The notes under the pieces: generated by a model
The model's database searches: none
What the model was told of the DNA's origin: nothing
The model's input: only the letters and a program-made list of their open reading frames with translations
Made by a program: the position numbers and the translations under genes
NCBI GenBank assembly: GCA_032139905.1
Contig: JAQJDB010000007.1
Span: 1,674,001 to 1,738,000 of the forward strand
Direction: 5' to 3'
Length of the DNA: 64,000 nt
DNA from: Nitrospira sp. MA-1
GTDB lineage: Bacteria; Nitrospirota; Nitrospiria; Nitrospirales; UBA8639
Shown: in pieces, positions 31,662 to 41,874 of the stretch
How the letters are laid out: every line of letters begins with the position of its first letter
Position numbering within the stretch: the first letter of the stretch is position 1

Positions 31662-33158
31662 ATGAAAAATGCTTATTATTCAGTGAGTTTTGACGAATTC
31701 TGCCAATTCGCCGCACAAGGAAATCTTGTCCCACTTTATCGAGAAATTCTGGCAGATTTCGAGACGCCTGTGTCGGCATTTTCCAAAATCAATACGGGAG
31801 CCAATGCTTTCTTATTTGAAAGTATCGAAGGGGGAGAAAACTGGGCAAGATATTCCTTCCTGGGTAGTAATCCTTCCGTCATGTTGTGGGAGGAGAATGG
31901 CGAAGTCGTCACCCAACAAGGTCGGAAACAGCATCGGGCTCCGCTGCAGGGGAATCCATTGGACCATATTCAAAATACTATGGCAGAGTACCACCCGGTT
32001 GTCGTTCCCGGTTTGCCACGATTTGTGGGCGGTGCGGTCGGCTATTTGGGTTATGACGTGGTTCAATCGTTTGAACCGATTCCATCTCGACCGAAATCTG
32101 GGATCAAGACTCCTCTCTTTGCATTTTGCATTACGGACACCTTACTCATTTTTGACAATATTGCCCATACCCTCAAAATCGTGGCCAACGCTCATATTAC
32201 TTCCACAAAGAAGACCCGCCTTCGCCAGATCTATCAGGATGCCATCAATCGGATTGAATTTATCATTGCCAGGCTTCATAAACCGACCAGGCGCCCAACG
32301 CCCCCGACCCGACGTGGGCCACTCAAATTTCAATCGAATATGAGCCCTGGGGACTTTGAAAAAATGGTGATTCGGACCAAAGAATATATTCAGGCTGGCG
32401 ACATCATTCAGGGCGTCATGTCCCAACGATGGCAGACCACCATCCATACGAATCCCCTGGAGATCTATCGAGCCTTACGGGTGCTCAATCCCTCGCCCTA
32501 CATGTTCTATTTACGAATTGCAGGAATCGAGCTCGTGGGATCTTCTCCGGAAATCCTCGTACGATGCGAAGAAGGCAATATTGTGGTGCGGCCCATCGCC
32601 GGGACCCGTCCCCGTGGCCAGACGCCGCAAGCTGACGCGGCCTTGGAACAGGATCTTCTATCCGATCACAAAGAATTAGCCGAACATGTCATGTTGGTGG
32701 ATTTAGGCCGGAATGATGTGGGCCGGGTGGCCAAAGCCGGAACGGTCCAGCTTGAGCGGTTCATGAAAGTTGAACGGTATTCCCATGTCATGCACATTGT
32801 TTCTCAAGTCAAGGGAGAATTAGATCCGCAATACACTGCCTATGATGTCATGAAGGCATGTTTTCCAGCCGGTACCGTATCTGGTGCACCGAAAATCCGA
32901 GCCATGCAAATCATTGAAGAGTTGGAACCCACTCGTCGGGGGCCCTATGCGGGAGCGGTCGGGTATTTCAGCTTTTCCGGAAATATGGACACCTGCATCA
33001 ATATTCGTACGGTCGTCGTTCAAGGACAGAAGGCCTATATTCAGGCCGGCGCCGGAATTGTCGCCGATTCCGACCCTACCCGTGAATATGAAGAAACTCG
33101 AACAAAAGCCGGAGCCATGATGAAAGCCATTGAAATGGCGGAACACGGCCTAGCGTAA
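31662..33158 (+). CDS. trpE: Anthranilate synthase component I
   Basis: First committed enzyme of tryptophan synthesis, chorismate to anthranilate. The 498-aa protein has the N-terminal regulatory half, including the region that in other TrpE proteins binds tryptophan, and the catalytic half with [36 protein letters not shown] and [17 protein letters not shown]. The ATG at 31662 ([10 protein letters not shown]) is chosen; a TTG at 31626 would sit inside the candidate promoter. It is the first gene of a seven-gene operon. Confidence 0.96.
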   Translation: MKNAYYSVSFDEFCQFAAQGNLVPLYREILADFETPVSAFSKINTGANAFLFESIEGGENWARYSFLGSNPSVMLWEENGEVVTQQGRKQHRAPLQGNPLDHIQNTMAEYHPVVVPGLPRFVGGAVGYLGYDVVQSFEPIPSRPKSGIKTPLFAFCITDTLLIFDNIAHTLKIVANAHITSTKKTRLRQIYQDAINRIEFIIARLHKPTRRPTPPTRRGPLKFQSNMSPGDFEKMVIRTKEYIQAGDIIQGVMSQRWQTTIHTNPLEIYRALRVLNPSPYMFYLRIAGIELVGSSPEILVRCEEGNIVVRPIAGTRPRGQTPQADAALEQDLLSDHKELAEHVMLVDLGRNDVGRVAKAGTVQLERFMKVERYSHVMHIVSQVKGELDPQYTAYDVMKACFPAGTVSGAPKIRAMQIIEELEPTRRGPYAGAVGYFSFSGNMDTCINIRTVVVQGQKAYIQAGAGIVADSDPTREYEETRTKAGAMMKAIEMAEHGLA

Positions 33159-33178
33159 AAAAGCTAGAGAAGAAATTT

Positions 33179-33766
33179 ATGATCCTGGTCATCGATAATT
33201 ACGATTCATTTACCTACAATCTTGTCCAATATCTTGGAGAGTTGGGAGCCGACCTCCAGATTTTTCGAAATGATGCCCTCACAATCGAGGACATTCACCG
33301 CCTGGCACCGGAGCGAATATTAATTTCACCAGGCCCCTGCACGCCCAACGAGGCGGGCATTTCCGTTGCGACGATCAAGCATTTTGCCGGCCGTCTTCCC
33401 TTATTTGGTGTCTGTCTCGGCCATCAATCTCTGGCTTACGCCTATGGAGGTCAAATTATTCGGGCTCCCCGACTCATGCACGGGAAAACTTCCATGGTCC
33501 ATCATGATGGAAAAACAATTTTTGAAAGCCTCCCGAATCCCTTTGAAGCCACACGATATCATTCCTTAATCGTCAAACGTGAAACCCTGCCCACGGAATT
33601 TGAAATATCGGCGGAGACCGTGGAAGGGGAAATCATGGGACTCCGGCATATCCCAACCGGAGCGGAAGGCGTGCAATTTCATCCTGAATCGATTCTCACC
33701 ACGGCAGGGATGGATCTATTGCGGAATTTTTTATTAATGCCCGTCTGCTCTTCAACCGACCATTAA
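33179..33766 (+). CDS. trpG: Anthranilate synthase component II (glutamine amidotransferase)
   Basis: A 195-aa class I amidotransferase: [19 protein letters not shown], the oxyanion strand [16 protein letters not shown], nucleophile Cys in [10 protein letters not shown], and the His-Glu pair in [10 protein letters not shown]. It supplies ammonia to TrpE; as in many bacteria it might also serve 4-aminobenzoate synthase. It lies 20 bp after trpE. Confidence 0.95.
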   Translation: MILVIDNYDSFTYNLVQYLGELGADLQIFRNDALTIEDIHRLAPERILISPGPCTPNEAGISVATIKHFAGRLPLFGVCLGHQSLAYAYGGQIIRAPRLMHGKTSMVHHDGKTIFESLPNPFEATRYHSLIVKRETLPTEFEISAETVEGEIMGLRHIPTGAEGVQFHPESILTTAGMDLLRNFLLMPVCSSTDH

Positions 33767-33800
33767 AGCCCCCAAGTCATCTGTTCATAAGCCTGTTCAC

Positions 33801-34826
33801 ATGCCCATACTCAAAAACCATATTGCCAAATTAGTCGAGGGCCTCGACCTCTCAGAGCTTGAAGCCGAGGAAGCTATGCGGGAGATCATGCAAGGAGAGG
33901 CCACTGAGGCTCAAATTGCCGCGTACTTAATGGGGTTGCGCATGAAAGGCGAAACCATTGATGAAATCACCGGATCGGTTCGAGCCATGCGCGAACGGGC
34001 GATTCGAATCCCTATTACCGATCCTCAGGTGGTGGATACGTGTGGAACCGGTGGGGACAAAAGTCACACGTTCAATATCTCTACGGCTGCCGCATTTGTT
34101 GTAGCTGGAGGAGGGATGACCGTTGCCAAGCATGGGAATCGCTCGGTGTCCTCTCAATCAGGGAGCGCAGATGTGTTGGCCGCCCTGGGCGTGAATATCG
34201 ATTTGTCTCCTGAAAAAGTTGCCGATTGCATCAATGAAATTGGGATTGGCTTTCTCTTCGCACCCCTCTATCACGGAGCCATGAAATATTGCGCCAAACC
34301 CCGGACAGAGTTGGGGATCCGCACGCTGATGAATATCATGGGACCGCTTGCTAATCCGGCCCGGGCCTCAATACAGATTCTGGGTGTGTATGATCACACT
34401 CTCAACGAAAAATTGGCTCAAGTACTGTTGCGTTTGGGCACACAACATTGCTTTGTCCTTCATGGAATGGACGGGTTAGATGAAATTTCTTTAACCAGCC
34501 GCACAGGGATTTCCGAAGGAAAAAAAGGACGCGTCCTGAGCTATTCCATCGGGCCGGAAGATTTTGGCCTTCACCCGGTTTCGCCCAAAGAACTATTGGG
34601 AGGAAGCCCGGAAGATAATGCCCAGATCATTCGCGATATTTTTCGAGGACGAAAAGGCCCCAAACGGGATATCGTTCTCATGAATGCCGCGCCGGCATTT
34701 ATCGCCTGCCAGAAGGCGACATCGCTAAAAGAAGGGTTCGAAGAGGCCGGTCGTGTGATAGACAACGGAGCCGCATTTGAAAAGTTGGACAAACTCATTT
34801 CCCTGACCAAAAAGCTGGCGGCATGA
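33801..34826 (+). CDS. trpD: Anthranilate phosphoribosyltransferase
   Basis: A 341-aa enzyme with the PRPP-binding region VDTCGTGGDKSHTFNIST, KHGNRSVSSQSGSADVLAALG and ELGIRTLMNIMGPLANPA. It adds phosphoribose to anthranilate. The stop overlaps the trpC start by 4 bp. Confidence 0.97.
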   Translation: MPILKNHIAKLVEGLDLSELEAEEAMREIMQGEATEAQIAAYLMGLRMKGETIDEITGSVRAMRERAIRIPITDPQVVDTCGTGGDKSHTFNISTAAAFVVAGGGMTVAKHGNRSVSSQSGSADVLAALGVNIDLSPEKVADCINEIGIGFLFAPLYHGAMKYCAKPRTELGIRTLMNIMGPLANPARASIQILGVYDHTLNEKLAQVLLRLGTQHCFVLHGMDGLDEISLTSRTGISEGKKGRVLSYSIGPEDFGLHPVSPKELLGGSPEDNAQIIRDIFRGRKGPKRDIVLMNAAPAFIACQKATSLKEGFEEAGRVIDNGAAFEKLDKLISLTKKLAA

Positions 34827-35668
34827 TTCTTTCTCGTATCCTCGAACATAAAAAAGCCGAAATGCGGCGAAAACAGAGCCGGGGCTACCTAGCTGAACTC
34901 AAGGGCCGCATTGTAGATCGAACCAGACCACTGGGTTTCATTCAGGCATTGGAGACGGGGTTGACTTCAGCAGCTCCCGCATTAATTGCCGAAGTCAAAA
35001 AAGCTTCACCCAGTCAAGGACTGATGCGGCCGGAATTTCACGATCGGTTTGAGCCAGTGATCATCGCCTCTCAATATCGTGATCATGGAGCAAGTGCCTT
35101 ATCCGTCCTCACCGATCGTGATTTCTTTCAAGGGGACTTGGAGTATTTGCACAATGTGAAAGAGGCGGTTCAACTTCCCACGCTCAATAAAGAATTTATG
35201 ATCGAGGAGATTCAGTTTTATGAAGCGCGGGCCTATGGAGCCGACTGTGTGTTACTGATTGCGGCGGCGTTGGATCGCTTCCAGCTTGAAGACTTTTTCA
35301 CTATCGCAAAAGAGTTATCCCTTGATGTGCTCATTGAAATCCATGATGAACGGGAATTAGATACCGTCCTTGAGAGGGTGCCCTTAGCCAGACTTATTGG
35401 CATCAACAACCGGGATTTGAAAACCTTCCAGACTGATTTGGGTGTCACCGAGCGGCTTGCCAAACGAATGCCGAAGGACACACTTATTGTCAGTGAAAGT
35501 GGAATCCACAGCCGGGCTCATGTCGTGCGAATACTGGAAGCCGGAGCCAAAGCCATGTTGATCGGTGAGTCGTTATTGCGCGCAGACTCGATACAATCCA
35601 AAATTCAGGAATTATTACATCCCCCGACATCTCCCAAAAAGGAAGTATCCACCACTCGTTGGGTTTAG
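34823..35668 (+). CDS. trpC: Indole-3-glycerol phosphate synthase
   Basis: A 281-aa TIM barrel with the catalytic lysine in ALIAEVKKASPSQG, LTDRDFFQGDLEYL, LNKEFMIEEIQ, GINNRDLKTFQTD and VSESGIHSRA. It follows trpD with a 4-bp overlap. A short polar tail follows the barrel. Confidence 0.97.
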   Translation: MILSRILEHKKAEMRRKQSRGYLAELKGRIVDRTRPLGFIQALETGLTSAAPALIAEVKKASPSQGLMRPEFHDRFEPVIIASQYRDHGASALSVLTDRDFFQGDLEYLHNVKEAVQLPTLNKEFMIEEIQFYEARAYGADCVLLIAAALDRFQLEDFFTIAKELSLDVLIEIHDERELDTVLERVPLARLIGINNRDLKTFQTDLGVTERLAKRMPKDTLIVSESGIHSRAHVVRILEAGAKAMLIGESLLRADSIQSKIQELLHPPTSPKKEVSTTRWV

Positions 35669-35823
35669 GATTCGATTGAAGGGCGGTCCCTTATGTACTC
35701 GTTCTCTTTTTCCAGAGACTGGCCGAACATGAAGTGGAGCCTATATAACCAATGCAAAGGAATTAAATTGAAGCGGTACACCATGATAATTGAGAATTTT
35801 CCTGGCCAACCTCGAACGTTCCT

Positions 35824-36453
35824 ATGTCGCCTAAAATAAAAATTTGTGGCATTACGAATCAGGAGGATGCCGACATCGCCGTTCGAGAAGGAGCCGACGC
35901 ATTGGGTTTTGTGTTTTACGCTCAAAGCCCTCGATATGTCCAACCGGCTATCGCGCAACAGATTATTGCCAACCTCCCCCCTTTCGTCGTTCCGGTTGGT
36001 GTATTTGTCAATCATGATCTCGATACGGTGAAGCGCGTGTTCGATGACTGCGGATTGGGCCTGGCACAACTGCACGGTGATGAAACTCCCGGTTTTTGTG
36101 AATCGCTACAGCGTCCCGTGATACGCGCCATTCGGCTGCGAGATAGAAGTAGCTACCTTGCATTGGCAGAATGGAAAGGACGGATAGGCGTGAGAGGATT
36201 TATCGTTGATGCATTTTCAGATACCGCTTACGGGGGAACCGGACACACGACGGATTGGTCGCTTGCCGGTGAAGTGGCCAAAGCAGTTCCCATGCTGTTG
36301 GCAGGAGGATTAACTCCTGAAAATGTTCAAGATGCGATTCGCCAAGTTCAACCCTATGGAATCGATGTGAGTAGTGGTGTAGAACAGAGCCCTGGGCACA
36401 AAGACCCGGCAAAAATTCGGAAATTTATCCAATCGGTTCGTCTTGTGTGTTAA
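35824..36453 (+). CDS. trpF: Phosphoribosylanthranilate isomerase
   Basis: A 209-aa TIM barrel: KICGITNQEDADIAVREGADALGFVF, the Asp/Cys catalytic pair (Cys in KICGI, Asp in VDAFSDTAYGGTG), LLAGGLTPENV and GIDVSSGVE. A 155-bp gap separates it from trpC, where I see no gene; an extra ribosome or promoter site could lie there. The start is ATG (MSPKIKICGI). Confidence 0.96.
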   Translation: MSPKIKICGITNQEDADIAVREGADALGFVFYAQSPRYVQPAIAQQIIANLPPFVVPVGVFVNHDLDTVKRVFDDCGLGLAQLHGDETPGFCESLQRPVIRAIRLRDRSSYLALAEWKGRIGVRGFIVDAFSDTAYGGTGHTTDWSLAGEVAKAVPMLLAGGLTPENVQDAIRQVQPYGIDVSSGVEQSPGHKDPAKIRKFIQSVRLVC

Positions 36454-36507
36454 CCGTTCCATCGCTATACTCCTTTCTTTTTTATTCCTTTTGCAGGCGG
36501 ACATCTC

Positions 36508-37701
36508 ATGGCAATCATTCCTAATAAACTCGGGCGCTTCGGGCAATTCGGAGGCAAGTATGCTCCGGAAATCCTGATGCCCGCCATACATGAATTGGAA
36601 CAGGCGTATCATGCGGCCAAAGCAAGCCAACCCTTCCAACAAGAGCTTCGGGATTGTCTGAAACAGTATGTCGGTCGTCCGACGTCTCTCTTCTTCGCCG
36701 AACGTCTCACCAAAACCCTCGGTGGAGCCAAGATTTACCTCAAAAGAGAAGACCTCTGTCATACCGGTGCGCACAAAATCAACAATACCGTAGGACAAGC
36801 CTTGCTCACCAGGCGAATGAAAAAGAAACGCATCATTGCCGAAACCGGTGCCGGGCAACATGGAGTAGCGGTCGCCACCGTGGCCGCCATGTTCGGTCTG
36901 GAGGCCGAAATTTACATGGGCACCGATGATATGGAACGACAGGCATTAAATGTCTTCCGAATGCGGTTACTTGGATCAAAAGTGACGGGTGTGAATTCCG
37001 GAAGCCGCACACTCAAGGATGCCATTAGTGAGGCGATGCGTGACTGGACGACCAATGTGAGCACTACCCACTATTTGCTTGGATCGGTCCTGGGCCCTCA
37101 TCCGTACCCCATGATGGTCCGGGATTTTCAATCCGTGATTGGTCGAGAAACCCGCAAGCAAATCCTGGCATTGGAAGGTCGTTTACCTCACTGTCTTGTC
37201 GCTTGTGTTGGCGGCGGCAGCAATAGCATTGGATTATTTTATCCGTTCGTCAAAGATACGCAGGTTAAAATGGTCGGCGTGGAAGCCGGGGGCTACGGGA
37301 TAAAAAGTGGAAAACATGCCGCGCGCTTTGCAGGAGGGAAACCTGGCGTTTTGCACGGAACGATGACCTATCTCCTCCAGGATGCGGATGGTCAAGTCAA
37401 CTCCACACATTCGGTGTCTGCGGGATTGGACTATCCGGCAGTCGGTCCTGAACACAGTTACCATCATGATACAGGACGAATCCGGTACACCTCCGCGACA
37501 GATGCTGAAGCCTTAGCTGCTTTCGACCTACTCGCCAAGGAAGAAGGCATCATTCCCGCGCTGGAAAGTGCCCATGCCGTTGCAGAAGTCGTCAAGCTGG
37601 CGCCAACGATGAAAAAGTCCCACATCATAATCATGAATCTCTCCGGGCGTGGAGATAAAGACGTTCAACAATTAGCTAAAATGCGGGGCATTCCTCTCTA
37701 G
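36508..37701 (+). CDS. trpB: Tryptophan synthase beta subunit
   Basis: A PLP enzyme of 397 aa joining indole and serine. The PLP lysine is in [25 protein letters not shown], the phosphate-binding [12 protein letters not shown], and [15 protein letters not shown] are present. TrpA is encoded 63 bp downstream. Confidence 0.98.
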   Translation: MAIIPNKLGRFGQFGGKYAPEILMPAIHELEQAYHAAKASQPFQQELRDCLKQYVGRPTSLFFAERLTKTLGGAKIYLKREDLCHTGAHKINNTVGQALLTRRMKKKRIIAETGAGQHGVAVATVAAMFGLEAEIYMGTDDMERQALNVFRMRLLGSKVTGVNSGSRTLKDAISEAMRDWTTNVSTTHYLLGSVLGPHPYPMMVRDFQSVIGRETRKQILALEGRLPHCLVACVGGGSNSIGLFYPFVKDTQVKMVGVEAGGYGIKSGKHAARFAGGKPGVLHGTMTYLLQDADGQVNSTHSVSAGLDYPAVGPEHSYHHDTGRIRYTSATDAEALAAFDLLAKEEGIIPALESAHAVAEVVKLAPTMKKSHIIIMNLSGRGDKDVQQLAKMRGIPL

Positions 37702-37764
37702 AAGATGGCATGACGCACGCCACGGTGTTTAGGGAAATAGAAGAGAGGAAGGCATCAGGCATCT

Positions 37765-38622
37765 ATGAAATCTTTTGGTATGAGCAATCGCATTCAAGAC
37801 ACATTTGCACAGCTCCACTCCAAGGGTGAAAAAGCCCTCATCCCTTACATTATGGCTGGCGATCCAAACCTAGCCATGACCGAATCTCTGGTGTTAACTT
37901 TGGAACAGGGCGGTGCCGACCTGATTGAACTGGGTGTGCCATTCTCAGATCCCATCGCCGATGGTCCGGTGATTCAACAAGCGGCAGAACGAGCCCTTCA
38001 TTCAGGGACTACCCTTAAAAAAATCCTTGCCACTGTCACAAACCTGAGAAAGAAGACGTCCATTCCCCTTATTTTGATGGCCTATTACAACAGCCTCATG
38101 GCCATGGGGATCACAGATTTTTGTGCCAATGCCATTCAAGCAGGGGTGGATGGACTCATCGTGCCGGATTTGCCACCGGAAGAATCTGACATTCTTTATC
38201 ACGCCGCCCAGGCTTCGGGAGGACCTGTGAATATCTTCCTGCTGGCTCCCACCAGCACGGCGGAACGACGGCGTGCTGTGATACAACGATCACATGGATT
38301 TATTTATTATGTCTCTCTCACCGGTATTACGGGTGCCAAGTTAACCGATCTCAGTCGCGTGCGCCAAAGCGTCCATCAGCTTCAACGAACCTCACGAAAA
38401 CCTGTGGCAGTGGGATTTGGAATTGCCTCGGCTGAGCAGGCCGGAGAAGTTGGGCGATTTGCAGATGGGGTCATTATTGGGAGCGCCCTGGTTCGACACA
38501 TTGGTGAACACCATTCCGCCCCGACATTTCTCACCGATATCCAGGGCATGGCACAAGAATGGAAATCCGTCCTCTTGCCCGTCACAGGAAAATCTTCGAC
38601 CAGACAAAAGCCAAAGACGTAA
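37765..38622 (+). CDS. trpA: Tryptophan synthase alpha subunit
   Basis: A TIM barrel of about 285 aa that releases indole from indole-glycerol phosphate. Catalytic Glu in LIELGVPFSDPIADGPVIQ and Asp in VDGLIVPDLPPEES are visible, with VSLTGITGAKL and AVGFGIASAEQ. The ATG at 37765 is used; ATG 37780 (MSNRIQD) is closer to the usual start. Last gene of the trp operon. Confidence 0.97.
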   Translation: MKSFGMSNRIQDTFAQLHSKGEKALIPYIMAGDPNLAMTESLVLTLEQGGADLIELGVPFSDPIADGPVIQQAAERALHSGTTLKKILATVTNLRKKTSIPLILMAYYNSLMAMGITDFCANAIQAGVDGLIVPDLPPEESDILYHAAQASGGPVNIFLLAPTSTAERRRAVIQRSHGFIYYVSLTGITGAKLTDLSRVRQSVHQLQRTSRKPVAVGFGIASAEQAGEVGRFADGVIIGSALVRHIGEHHSAPTFLTDIQGMAQEWKSVLLPVTGKSSTRQKPKT

Positions 38623-38807
38623 GGTGTCCGCGCATTCATAAAGGCTGCCATCGTTGAATTTGCACTTTCAATTCTTATTATCGATATTCATGCAATATTG
38701 TTGACAGCTCTCCCTGACGTAATTTTCTTGGAATTGAATCAGCCATCCTGTCCCTCGTGACGGATCCTTCCGACCCAGGAGGCTCAAAAAATTCTTAAAA
38801 CAGGAAA

Positions 38808-39740
38808 ATGAGCATGGCTCCTGCCAGAAAAACCCCTCGCAAACATTCCACTCCAAGCTCATCAAGGACGGGGTCGTCCAGTCGAGGGCAACTGGCCACT
38901 GCCCCTGATTCTTCACTGTTTCGTCTTGTAAACCACCGGTTAGAGGGAAACAAGGTTAACTACCTAGAGACTCCAAATAAGGGTGGGACTCTCCAACCGT
39001 CCTACTTGGTCTTTCATTATACAGCCGGACGAAGCTCCCAATCCTCGATTGCCTGGTTGACAAACCCCCTAGCAAAAGCCTCAGCCCATCTGGTCGTAGG
39101 CCGGGATGGAACAATTACCCAGCTTGCACCCTTTATCACAAAAACCTGGCATGCGGGGGTGAGTCATTGGGATGGCCTAACAGGCCTTAATCAGCATTCG
39201 ATTGGGATTGAAATGGATAATGCCGGGCCATTAATCGCAGTGGGAACCAAATTGACGGCGTGGTTTGGGAAACCATATCCAAAATCCCAGGCCATGTTTG
39301 CTACCCATAAATTAGACACCGAGCCGAAATGGTGGCATGCCTTTTCCGAAAAACAAATTCTCATTGCGGTGGAACTAGCCAAAATACTGGTTTCACAGTA
39401 TGCCTTAAAGGATATTCTTGGACATGACGACATTGCCCCTGATCGGAAGCGAGATCCGGGCCCCGCTTTTCCTCTAGACCATATCCGTGCATTGGTAATT
39501 GGAAGATCACAGGAGGAAGGTGATTGGTATCAGGTGATGGCATCTGCGTTAAATATTCGCTCCGGTCCCGGTTCGGAATATGACATTGTGGCCTCTCCCC
39601 TCACCAAGGGAACGAAACTCCTCGCTTTGGAGAAACAGGATCGATGGACAAAAGTGGATGTAGATCCAAGCGCACTTTCGTCCGGACAAGATCTCGAAGG
39701 TTGGGTCTTTAACCGATACATTGAATCCTTGGACGCATAA
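38808..39740 (+). CDS. N-acetylmuramoyl-L-alanine amidase with SH3 domain
   Basis: An Amidase_2/PGRP-type zinc hydrolase. Zinc ligands are likely His in VFHYTAGRSS, His in TWHAGVSHWDG and the HDDIAPDRKRDPG segment. The basic Ser/Arg-rich N-terminus (about 35 residues) is not a typical signal peptide. The C-terminal about 75 residues form a bacterial SH3 domain (YQVMASALNIRSGPGSEYDIV) for wall binding. The 310-aa protein could cleave peptidoglycan in recycling, cell separation or competition. Its route of export is not apparent from the sequence. Confidence 0.88.
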   Translation: MSMAPARKTPRKHSTPSSSRTGSSSRGQLATAPDSSLFRLVNHRLEGNKVNYLETPNKGGTLQPSYLVFHYTAGRSSQSSIAWLTNPLAKASAHLVVGRDGTITQLAPFITKTWHAGVSHWDGLTGLNQHSIGIEMDNAGPLIAVGTKLTAWFGKPYPKSQAMFATHKLDTEPKWWHAFSEKQILIAVELAKILVSQYALKDILGHDDIAPDRKRDPGPAFPLDHIRALVIGRSQEEGDWYQVMASALNIRSGPGSEYDIVASPLTKGTKLLALEKQDRWTKVDVDPSALSSGQDLEGWVFNRYIESLDA

Positions 39741-39822
39741 CAATCAGGAGTAAACTGAGAAATCTTTCCTCTCCCTCCCTGTGTCATCATCCAGAAGAGA
39801 TTCAGCAAATCTTTTTTACCTA

Positions 39823-39843
39823 GCCCGGGCAGACCTTGCCCGG
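39823..39843. other. GC-rich hairpin between amidase and 66-aa gene
   Basis: CCGGGCA and TGCCCGG pair around GACCT. There is no following T-run on the plus strand, so it is not a classical terminator. Confidence 0.3.
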
Positions 39844-39992
39844 TGTCAAAATCCACACAGGACAAATCAGGTAAAACTCTCCTGCTTTTCAAGCCTTTTA
39901 TCAATTTCTTTATCAGCGATTTCTGGCACGGTTCTTGGTCTATTGGATAGTACGCACACGCCGAATCGTTCATAATTAACAAGGGGTTGTCC

Positions 39993-40193
39993 ATGGGTGA
40001 AACTGAATATTTAGACCAGGAAGATCAAGAAAAAGCAGTAGAGATTCGCATTGAAGATGTCATTTATCGCTCAGATGAAAGCCCGGCCGTCGTGCTGGCG
40101 ATCAAACGAACCTGTTCCCTGAGTGGAGAATGTAAAGTCGGACATGTCACCTTGGGACATGAAAACACCCTTCGTTTATATTTGGAAACCTAA
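39993..40193 (+). CDS. Hypothetical 66-aa acidic protein
   Basis: ATG 39993 with AAGGGG six bases upstream (TTG 39987 would be too close). It is acidic at the N-terminus (EYLDQEDQEKAVEIRIEDV) and then beta-like with two cysteines (RTCSLSGECKVGHV). I do not recognise it. Coding is supported by the ribosome-binding site and regular codon use. Confidence 0.5.
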   Translation: MGETEYLDQEDQEKAVEIRIEDVIYRSDESPAVVLAIKRTCSLSGECKVGHVTLGHENTLRLYLET

Positions 40194-40408
40194 TCATGCA
40201 TTCACTCTCTTAAATATATTAAGGCTTTAACCCAAGACTTTCATCCCCATGTTTTCATCCGCGTACCATTTTCATGTCCTCAAGGGGTATTGCACATCAA
40301 TATCCCCTTGATCAGAGAGCAATCGGTAACCCCACCCAAATCTTAACCATTTCACAAGAGTGGACAAGGCGGCTCACAGAAGACTCACCATTTCTCCTCC
40401 TCTCTGAC

Positions 40409-40864
40409 TTAATTTTCAATCTCAATAATTTCAGGGGTAAGGCCGGTATCCGTCAAATGAAGACAGGCTACGGTAATCGGAAGAGTAAATCGACGAGGAC
40501 CGGCGCTGCCAGGATTGAGGTAGAGTACTCCCTTGCGTCTCTCAGCAGAGGCACGATGGGAATGACCAAAAATGACAGCAGAAATTTCCGAGGCGACAGG
40601 GTCTAAATCCAAGTCATCCAGTTCATGCAAGACATAAAATAAATATGATTGATGTTCGACGACATTCGTCAGAGGAATTTCCTCAGCCCAAGGGTCATGA
40701 TCATTATTTCCACGAACAGCGATCACCGGAGCGATCGTCTCCAGCATCTTCAGGACGTCAGGGTTTCCGATATCTCCGGCGTGGATAATCAATTCAGCTC
40801 CGGTCAACGCCTCAATCACCTGAGGGCGAACAAGTCCATGCGTATCAGAAATAATGCCGATCAT
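40409..40864 (-). CDS. YfcE/MJ0936-type metallophosphoesterase
   Basis: A 151-aa calcineurin-like phosphoesterase with all metal motifs: ISDTHGLVRPQV, IIHAGDIGNPDVL, VRGNNDHDPWAEE, YVLHELDD and VIFGHSHRASA. The ATG at 40864 (MIGIISDTHG) places the first motif at the N-terminus as in the family; a frame to 40891 adds nine residues. Relatives act on cyclic or bis-p-nitrophenyl phosphates in vitro, and the cellular substrate is unknown. Adjacent to the membrane protein at 40900. Confidence 0.9.
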   Translation of the reverse strand: MIGIISDTHGLVRPQVIEALTGAELIIHAGDIGNPDVLKMLETIAPVIAVRGNNDHDPWAEEIPLTNVVEHQSYLFYVLHELDDLDLDPVASEISAVIFGHSHRASAERRKGVLYLNPGSAGPRRFTLPITVACLHLTDTGLTPEIIEIEN

Positions 40865-40899
40865 ATTCTCGCTCTTATTTGATGCCCTCATCCTAAGAA

Positions 40900-41490
40900 T
40901 TAGGATTCTTTTGTCGGTTGATCACCCATTTTCAAAATATCCCCATAATGGCGTTGGCCACACTCGGGACAAAACCCATGTGTAAATTGAGCATTAGATC
41001 GATCAGTAATAAATTGTTCGAGCGGTTGCCAGATGTTGTTCTGATCACGAATCTTTTTGCAAAAACTACAAATAGGGAGAAACCCCTCCAATACGTTGAC
41101 CCTTTGGGCCAAGGCTCGTGTTTGCTCGGCGGTTCGATTGACCAAAAATGCCATACCACCTAGCACCAGGATCCTGATAATGGTGTTGATCGAAGCATCA
41201 AACATGGCCAGATGAATGGGCCATAGCATGCCATAAAAATACAAGCGGATAAGAGACATCGTCACCGCAAAGAATAGTCCCCAGAAAAATCCACTATACC
41301 AGGAGGCGAGAGACACCGGAATAAGATACAAAATGGGAAACTGAATGGTCGGACCTGCTACGTAATCCCCAAGTAATATTACGAGTGCCAACGCAATCAA
41401 ATAGCTAGGAAATAATTTTGAACGTGTCAAGGCATCTGACAAAAATCCTGCTCTGGAGAGGAGTAAAGAGAAAGCTCGGGGAGGCAGCAT
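40900..41490 (-). CDS. Membrane protein with Cys zinc-binding tail
   Basis: A 196-aa protein. Four or so hydrophobic helices (about 25-125) come first, beginning YLIALALVILLGDYVAGP. A short coiled region (AEQTRALAQRVNVLEG) follows, then the motif LPICSFCKKIRDQNNIWQPL ending in a second Cys pair (CPECGQRHYGD). This C-terminal motif is common at the end of sensor histidine kinases, cyclases and response regulators, where it probably binds zinc. Here it is attached directly to a membrane domain with no catalytic output, so this looks like a minimal sensor or a truncated receptor. The partner is unknown. Confidence 0.7.
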   Translation of the reverse strand: MLPPRAFSLLLSRAGFLSDALTRSKLFPSYLIALALVILLGDYVAGPTIQFPILYLIPVSLASWYSGFFWGLFFAVTMSLIRLYFYGMLWPIHLAMFDASINTIIRILVLGGMAFLVNRTAEQTRALAQRVNVLEGFLPICSFCKKIRDQNNIWQPLEQFITDRSNAQFTHGFCPECGQRHYGDILKMGDQPTKES

Positions 41491-41778
41491 AGGCCTAAAC
41501 AGGACAGAGTAAAAAAGATCCTTTTCAAATCATCATACCATAGTCCCATATGTCGAGCATGGGGTTCTGAGTCAAATCATTCTGCCCAGAAACCACCTGA
41601 TGCCGCACTGGGACAATAGAAGAGAAGCCGCACTACTCCGGAAACCGGACCCTCCCCATTGATAAACCCAACATGGCTCGCCAGTCGGTCTAACTTCTCA
41701 GGGATGGTTCACTGAAGGAGGTCTCCATTCAGATGACGCATGAATTCGTTATTTCCTTATGGTAGAGGAGAGTTACTT

Positions 41779-41874
41779 ATGGATAGCGCTTACTACTGGA
41801 AATGGTATAGTAAAAAGTATGTTGGTCACGGTTTTGGAGGCTGCGTCCCATTATCGCAGCCTTTTTTATCATGA
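41779..41874 (+). CDS. Candidate small ORF (31 aa) upstream of zwf
   Basis: ATG 41779 has AGAGGAG eight bases upstream, an excellent Shine-Dalgarno sequence. The predicted peptide begins MDSAYYWKWYSKKY and continues with a GHGFGGC segment, so it is aromatic- and Lys-rich with one Cys. Its 3' end overlaps a hairpin plus T-run. It may be a small protein, a leader peptide or a RiPP-like precursor; no matching modification enzyme lies nearby. A ten-codon ORF with its own GAAGGAGG (41733-41765, MTHEFVISLW) lies just upstream. Low certainty that either is translated. Confidence 0.4.
   Translation: MDSAYYWKWYSKKYVGHGFGGCVPLSQPFLS
41838..41868 (+). terminator. Rho-independent terminator or attenuator before zwf
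   Basis: GGCTGCG pairs with CGCAGCC around TCCCATTAT and is followed by TTTTTT. It lies about 65 bp upstream of zwf and inside the small ORF's 3' part, so it could terminate a short leader transcript. Confidence 0.7.
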
